From assembly GCA_963739335.1 (NCBI GenBank), contig CAVUAC010000082.1, forward strand, positions 20,012 through 84,011: DNA of 64,000 nucleotides, read 5' to 3'. The translations under genes were made by a program, and so were the position numbers. The stretch comes from UBA9647 sp963739335 (GTDB lineage Bacteria > Bacteroidota > Ignavibacteria > UBA10030). This document shows positions 60,326 to 64,000 of the stretch, in pieces; within the stretch, counting starts at the first letter, position 1, and each line of letters opens with the position of its first letter. The notes under the pieces are model-generated. The model ran no database searches. It was not told the origin of the DNA and saw nothing but the letters and a program-made list of their open reading frames with translations.

Positions 60326-61069
60326 CTACATCCCGAGAATTCTCGCAAGCCTGAGCGGCAGTGGCAGTTGTAATCCCGCTTGCTGTAGCAGACCATCCTG
60401 TTCTAATACCATCGCCGGGTCACCTGAAAAGAGGAGGCGGCGTTCCGCCAATATCAGGACTTTGGTGGCATACCGGAGGAAGAAGCCTAAATCATGAGAG
60501 ACGACAACCAATCCGCGTTTTCCCTGCCTGAGCTTGGCGAGTAGGTTTTCGAAGACCGTTCGTTCGATTTGGGAAAGGCCGGCACTTGGCTCGTCGAATG
60601 CGAGAAAGGGGGTGCCGGAAGCTATGGCGCTGGCAACGGTGAGCAGCTTTCTCTGGGCTGCCGGCAAATCGTAGGGGTGATGGGACGATACTTTGGCCAA
60701 GTCGCACAAGGTGAGCGCCTCTTCGACGAGAGTGTCGACGTTCTCTCTTTTCAGATTCCGCGGTGCAAATTCAATTTCCTTTCGGACTGACGGCGCGAAG
60801 ATTTGATCGGCCGGATTTTGAAATGTGACGCAGATCTCTCCAGCGAGCCGGGCAATAGAGTGTGTCGATGTATCGAGATCTCCCACCGTCACTCGACCGG
60901 CTGTAGGTTTCAGGATTCCGTTCAGGAGTTTCAGGAGTGTGCTCTTCCCGACACCATTCTGGCCAATGATCAAAAGGAGATCTTCTGTGCTCGTCGAGAA
61001 TGACAAGTCGCTGAGAACCGGCTGGCCCTTGCGATATTCAAAGGAAACGTTTTGGAATTCGAGCGTCAT
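60326..61069 (-). CDS. ECF-type transporter ATP-binding protein with atypical signature
   Basis: A 247-residue ABC ATPase. Walker A is GQNGVGKSTLLKLLNG, Walker B is TPFLAFDEPSAGL, and the switch His is in VVVSHDLGF. The signature, normally LSGGQ, reads DLPAAQRKLL, which is degenerate. The paired ATPase gene 5 bp upstream keeps a canonical LSGGE. One consensus and one degenerate site in an ATPase pair occurs in several ABC systems, so the pair may hydrolyse at only one site. It is the last gene of a four-gene operon. Confidence 0.9.
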   Translation of the reverse strand: MTLEFQNVSFEYRKGQPVLSDLSFSTSTEDLLLIIGQNGVGKSTLLKLLNGILKPTAGRVTVGDLDTSTHSIARLAGEICVTFQNPADQIFAPSVRKEIEFAPRNLKRENVDTLVEEALTLCDLAKVSSHHPYDLPAAQRKLLTVASAIASGTPFLAFDEPSAGLSQIERTVFENLLAKLRQGKRGLVVVSHDLGFFLRYATKVLILAERRLLFSGDPAMVLEQDGLLQQAGLQLPLPLRLARILGM

Positions 61070-61074
61070 CCCAA

Positions 61075-61899
61075 TTACAGTCCTTTTGCGAGCGGTGCAT
61101 GGCGCAGTGAAGCCTCTCGCAGAAGCGTTGCTTTGTCGAGCTTCAACTGACGCCAGGTATCGACCGGGAGAATGCTGCTGAATTCTCCGATGTTCTCCAA
61201 CAACGACAACGGTTGGCCGCAGAAGAGAATCCTGCCATGGTCGAGGATGGCAATCTGATCTGCCACGCCCAGGACAAAGTCGAGCTGCGTGTCTGATAAC
61301 AGGACCGTGGTTTTGTTGCTCAAGGCCCTCAAAATCGACTGGAGTTTCTCCTGTGCGCGTGTATCGAGAGATGTCGTGGGCTCATCCAGCAGAAGGGTAT
61401 GCGGTTGAGCGATGAGAATGGTTGCCAGAGCAACACGCTGGGTCTCACCGCCCGACAGCGTGGTGGGCTTGCGATCGGCGAGGTGTTCGATCCCCAGTTC
61501 TCGAAGAAGCGGTATGATGAGGCTCGATGGGTTGCCTGGCAATGGCTCCATATTCTCAAGTGTAAAGAGGATCTCTTCGTACACAGTATCGCGAACACCT
61601 GAAATCTGGACAGAAGGATCCTGAAGAACCAAACCAACAGCGGGGAAGAGGATCTGGTCAGGGAGTGTGTCAAATGTCCTTTCTCCGATCTGCAAACGTC
61701 CGGATGCGAGCGCTTCAGGGTGGTGTTTGCCGAGTGTGCCTGCAATGCAATGAAGGAGCGATGTTTTCCCCGCCCCTGTCGGGCCGATCATCGCACAGCA
61801 GCTTCCGGCAGGGACCTCAAGCGAGACCGAGGAGAGAGCTGTCGGTGCGGAAGCGGAGTACCGCAGCGTGAAGTTTGTCAGCGTTATGCGATCAGCCAT
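61075..61899 (-). CDS. ECF-type transporter ATP-binding protein
   Basis: A 274-residue ABC ATPase with Walker A GPTGAGKTSLLHCIAG, signature LSGGETQRVALATIL and Walker B TLLLDEPTTSLDT. The C-terminal tail is short, as in EcfA proteins. It pairs with the other ATPase just downstream and with the T component, which it overlaps by 16 nt. Together they energise uptake of a small substrate bound by the S component. Confidence 0.92.
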   Translation of the reverse strand: MADRITLTNFTLRYSASAPTALSSVSLEVPAGSCCAMIGPTGAGKTSLLHCIAGTLGKHHPEALASGRLQIGERTFDTLPDQILFPAVGLVLQDPSVQISGVRDTVYEEILFTLENMEPLPGNPSSLIIPLLRELGIEHLADRKPTTLSGGETQRVALATILIAQPHTLLLDEPTTSLDTRAQEKLQSILRALSNKTTVLLSDTQLDFVLGVADQIAILDHGRILFCGQPLSLLENIGEFSSILPVDTWRQLKLDKATLLREASLRHAPLAKGL

Positions 61900-62642
61900 G
61901 CGAGTAATGAGTAGACCAGAATGATAACTGCAAACAACAGCAGTGAGATTGTCAGAAGATTGCGTTGAGAGCCTTCTCCTGCAACGTGGTGAGTGGTGCT
62001 TGTGCTTGTGAGAAATCCTCGCAGCTCCATCGCTGTTCCCCGTTCAATGCTCTCCACAATCGACGAGAGAACGAGGGGGGACAAGATTGACAAAAGGGCC
62101 TTCGATCTCGAGAAGATTCCCGAATCGATGGGAGCGCCACGCGCCTGCTGTGCCAGGAAGATCTGGTGAATCCGGAGCGGCAACTGATCGAGGAAGTGGA
62201 GCGTGAGCAGAAGCACCAGGACCAGGTACGGCGGAAGACCTTTGCTCTGAAGATATCGAATGAAATCGGGCAGAGGTGTTGAAATGAAAAACAGCAGAAT
62301 GGAGAACGAGAGCAGGAGAAGCCTGGAAGCTGTTTTCAAACCGAACAGAAGCCCTTCTTCGTAGAGAGAAAAACCGAGAAGAGAGCCGAGGACGCCTCCG
62401 CTGCGAATCAGGACCGCATTGAGAAGCGCAACGAGCGTAGCGATAGCGATGCTATACAGGATGAACTTTGAAAATGCTTTGGCGGAACGTGCGGACTGCG
62501 GGCGGAATCCGGGGTGTGCAAAACGAGCAGCGATCGCGACGAGACAAAGCGATGCCTGAATGGGCCACGGGAGTGTAAACGCGCACACCCACAGGAGGAA
62601 GACACATGCGAGCTTTGAAGGGAGATCGAGACGGATGATCAC
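61884..62642 (-). CDS. ECF transporter transmembrane (T) component
   Basis: A 252-residue integral membrane protein of the EcfT/CbiQ type with about five to six hydrophobic helices. The coupling region that contacts the ATPases is in LLLLTLHFLDQLPLRIHQIF and QQARGAPIDSG. It overlaps the S component gene by 4 nt and the first ATPase gene by 16 nt, so the operon is S-T-A-A on the minus strand. Confidence 0.88.
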   Translation of the reverse strand: MIIRLDLPSKLACVFLLWVCAFTLPWPIQASLCLVAIAARFAHPGFRPQSARSAKAFSKFILYSIAIATLVALLNAVLIRSGGVLGSLLGFSLYEEGLLFGLKTASRLLLLSFSILLFFISTPLPDFIRYLQSKGLPPYLVLVLLLTLHFLDQLPLRIHQIFLAQQARGAPIDSGIFSRSKALLSILSPLVLSSIVESIERGTAMELRGFLTSTSTTHHVAGEGSQRNLLTISLLLFAVIILVYSLLAWLIA

Positions 62643-63256
62643 GTTCGCGTATCCGCTCCTTGCAGGTTTGACGCCCCGCGGAGCCTGCTGACAAGGCGCT
62701 GGGGCAAATTACGTGTAAGAAAAAAAGCTACGAGATAACTGACCAGCTTATCTGCGGGGTCCGACGTAAGTCCCTGATACAACACGCTATTGAGGATGTT
62801 GTTGCCGACCGATCGGAAGTAGAGCACAAGGAAGTCGGTTCCTGCCATCATCACTCCGCTGAACAAATAGGCGGAAATCGGTGCGGACACGATGGCCGCG
62901 AGCACACCTTGGATGATGCCACCAAGGATGGCGAGATACCACTTGCGAAACCATCCCCGACGGGCAAGGAAGCCTGTGAATGCGCCGATGACGATCACGA
63001 CGGGGATGAAGAAGATCATCGAAGGGTTACCCAGCGCAGCCGCCAGAATGTTCGCAGCACTTCCACAGATTACCGCTGACCAGGGGCCTACAAGCACCGC
63101 GACGAGAATTGTCCCGATGGAATCCAGGTAGAGCGGAATCTTGAGAGCCGCCGTGATCTGACCAACGGTGAGGTTTAAAGCGATGCAGAAGGCAACGAAC
63201 GGAAGGGCAGCTCCTGTCATTTCCGCGGCAATTCTCCGGCGAATCGATGTCAGCAT
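62639..63256 (-). CDS. ECF transporter substrate-binding (S) component
   Basis: A protein of 205 residues from the ATG at 63256 (a TTG at 63280 is the alternative). It has about six hydrophobic segments, including FVAFCIALNLTVGQITAALK, TILVAVLVGPWSAVICGSAA and MIFFIPVVIVIGAFTGFLA. The LYLDSIGTI and LVGPWSAV stretches look like an ECF S component. The bound substrate (vitamin or metal) cannot be told from the sequence, and no riboswitch is evident upstream. It leads the S-T-A-A operon, after a hairpin that separates it from the E2 gene. Confidence 0.8.
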   Translation of the reverse strand: MLTSIRRRIAAEMTGAALPFVAFCIALNLTVGQITAALKIPLYLDSIGTILVAVLVGPWSAVICGSAANILAAALGNPSMIFFIPVVIVIGAFTGFLARRGWFRKWYLAILGGIIQGVLAAIVSAPISAYLFSGVMMAGTDFLVLYFRSVGNNILNSVLYQGLTSDPADKLVSYLVAFFLTRNLPQRLVSRLRGASNLQGADTRT

Positions 63257-63279
63257 GGTCCGTCTCACAGATTCAGACA

Positions 63280-63308
63280 AACGAACCCGACGGTTGGTCG
63301 GGTTCGTT
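63280..63308 (-). terminator. hairpin between the E2 gene and the ECF transporter operon
   Basis: AACGAACCCGAC (63280-63291) and GTCGGGTTCGTT (63297-63308) form a perfect 12-bp stem with a 5-nt loop. There is no clear T-run on the minus strand. It probably limits read-through from the E2 gene into the transporter operon. Confidence 0.55.
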
Positions 63309-63337
63309 CACAGAAATGTATTCTCCTTCCGCACTCC

Positions 63338-64000
63338 CTACAGAACGAGCGATGCGGGATTTTCGAGAATCTTCTTGAGATCCTGGAGAAAGCGCGCTGC
63401 AACAGCTCCATCGATAATTCGGTGATCCGATGACAGCGTTATCTTCATCGTGTGTCCGATGAGAATCTGCCCGTTCCTGACGACAGGTTTCTCGACAATG
63501 GTCCCGATCGCAAGAATCGCGCCTTCGGGAGGATTGACGATGGCAGCAAAATCCTCGACGCCAAACATACCGAGGTTGCTGATCGTGAAGGTGGCGCCGA
63601 GATACTCCTCGGGCTTCAGCTTGCGCGATCGTGCTCGATCGACTAAGTCCTTCAGCTCGGCATTGATTTGATCAAGACGCTTTTGCTCGCAGTTGCGGAC
63701 AATCGGTGTGACGAGGCCTTCCTCCATCGCCACGGCAACCCCAAGATGAACGTAGTGGTACTGCCGCATCTTGTCTCCGAGATACGTAGCGTTCACCTGA
63801 GGATGTTTCATCAAAGCTACAGCAGTCGCCCTGATGATGATGTCGGTGAACGTCAGCTTGAGTTCGGTGACGCTGTTGATTTGGTCCCGGAAGGTGATCG
63901 CGGGATCCATGTCGACTTCCATGCTGACGTAGAAATGTGGCGCTGTCGTCTTGCTCTCTGTCATCCGCTTGGCAATGGTCTTGCGAATGGCAACAATGCG
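63338..64000 (-). CDS. 2-oxoacid dehydrogenase E2 component, C-terminal part (cut by window end)
   Basis: The gene runs off the right edge, so only about the last 220 residues are seen. These are the acyltransferase catalytic domain: RIVAIRKTIAKRMTESK, YVSMEVDMDPAI, ITLSSDHRIIDGAVAARFLQ. The HxxxDG catalytic motif (DHRIIDG) is intact. Pyruvate, 2-oxoglutarate or branched-chain E2 cannot be separated without the N-terminal lipoyl domains. The C-terminus ILENPASLVL is normal, so only the 5' end is missing. Confidence 0.93.
   Translation of the reverse strand, partial: RIVAIRKTIAKRMTESKTTAPHFYVSMEVDMDPAITFRDQINSVTELKLTFTDIIIRATAVALMKHPQVNATYLGDKMRQYHYVHLGVAVAMEEGLVTPIVRNCEQKRLDQINAELKDLVDRARSRKLKPEEYLGATFTISNLGMFGVEDFAAIVNPPEGAILAIGTIVEKPVVRNGQILIGHTMKITLSSDHRIIDGAVAARFLQDLKKILENPASLVL

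Noticed and set aside
63257..63337. A riboswitch upstream of the ECF transporter S component
   Set aside because: Only one 12-bp hairpin and about 25 nt of leader are present, too little for a known vitamin riboswitch.

Overview
The window is a gene-dense, accessory-poor stretch of bacterial chromosome with GC that looks a little above 50%. Several traits point to the FCB (Bacteroidota / Chlorobiota / Ignavibacteriota) side of the tree: a PorD-like DUF4835 protein beside a PorV/PorQ-like barrel, a TonB-dependent receptor with a carboxypeptidase-regulatory-like N-terminus, a YbeY with GYMD in place of the usual GYDH, and the futalosine menaquinone route together with HPr kinase. I would place it in or near Ignavibacteriota, but this is inference; no 16S or marker phylogeny could be run. 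I see no tRNA, rRNA, CRISPR array, insertion sequence or prophage.

Layout. 0.1-9.3 kb: housekeeping genes aroC, an HNH nuclease, trpS, scpA, scpB, an rluB-type gene, malQ and lysS, all on +. 9.65-13.6 kb: S41 protease, DUF3108 protein, gamma-carbonic anhydrase and an MBL hydrolase. 13.7-21.2 kb: an unknown protein, ybeY, smg (DUF494), topA, a Xer recombinase, hpf, hprK, an M23 peptidase and DUF2795. 21.3-26.5 kb: an Omp85 protein, the DNA polymerase III delta' subunit and metG. 26.6-37.0 kb: a futalosine menaquinone locus. Its + strand arm is mqnP-ubiX-mqnL-mqnE/mqnA fusion-TIR-like protein-mqnC-unknown. A convergent - strand arm holds menG-mqnD-amidohydrolase. 37.2-47.4 kb: envelope genes (lipoprotein, TonB receptor, TatD-radical SAM fusion, HEAT-cyclophilin fusion, PorD-like, PorV-like, helix-hairpin-helix barrel protein). 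47.6-50.1 kb: two thiol-redox proteins and mnmA. 50.2-56.1 kb: ECF sigma factor, anti-sigma factor, Spy-like protein, then an RND efflux pair. 56.3-60.3 kb: acyl-CoA carboxylase carboxyltransferase and an MltD-like LysM transglycosylase. 60.3-64.0 kb on -: an ECF-type vitamin/metal importer and the end of a 2-oxoacid dehydrogenase E2 gene.

How it fits together. Chorismate from AroC feeds MqnA and MqnE, here joined in one polypeptide. MqnC, MqnD, MqnP, MqnL with its UbiX flavin supplier, and MenG complete menaquinone synthesis; only futalosine hydrolase (MqnB) is not seen in this window. The most novel points are the MqnE-MqnA fusion, a CAP12/TIR-like domain protein embedded between it and mqnC, and a ScpB with a roughly 290-residue acidic tail ending in a basic amphipathic helix.

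A caution for any user: six genes (smg, the Omp85 gene, metG twice, an unknown gene at 33.8 kb, the helix-hairpin-helix gene and mltD) are interrupted by seven frameshifts. Every one is explained by exactly one surplus base, usually in a short homopolymer. This looks like consensus error rather than gene decay. I annotate these genes at full span. Promoters are strikingly uniform: TTGnnn, 17 bp, then TATATT or a close variant.
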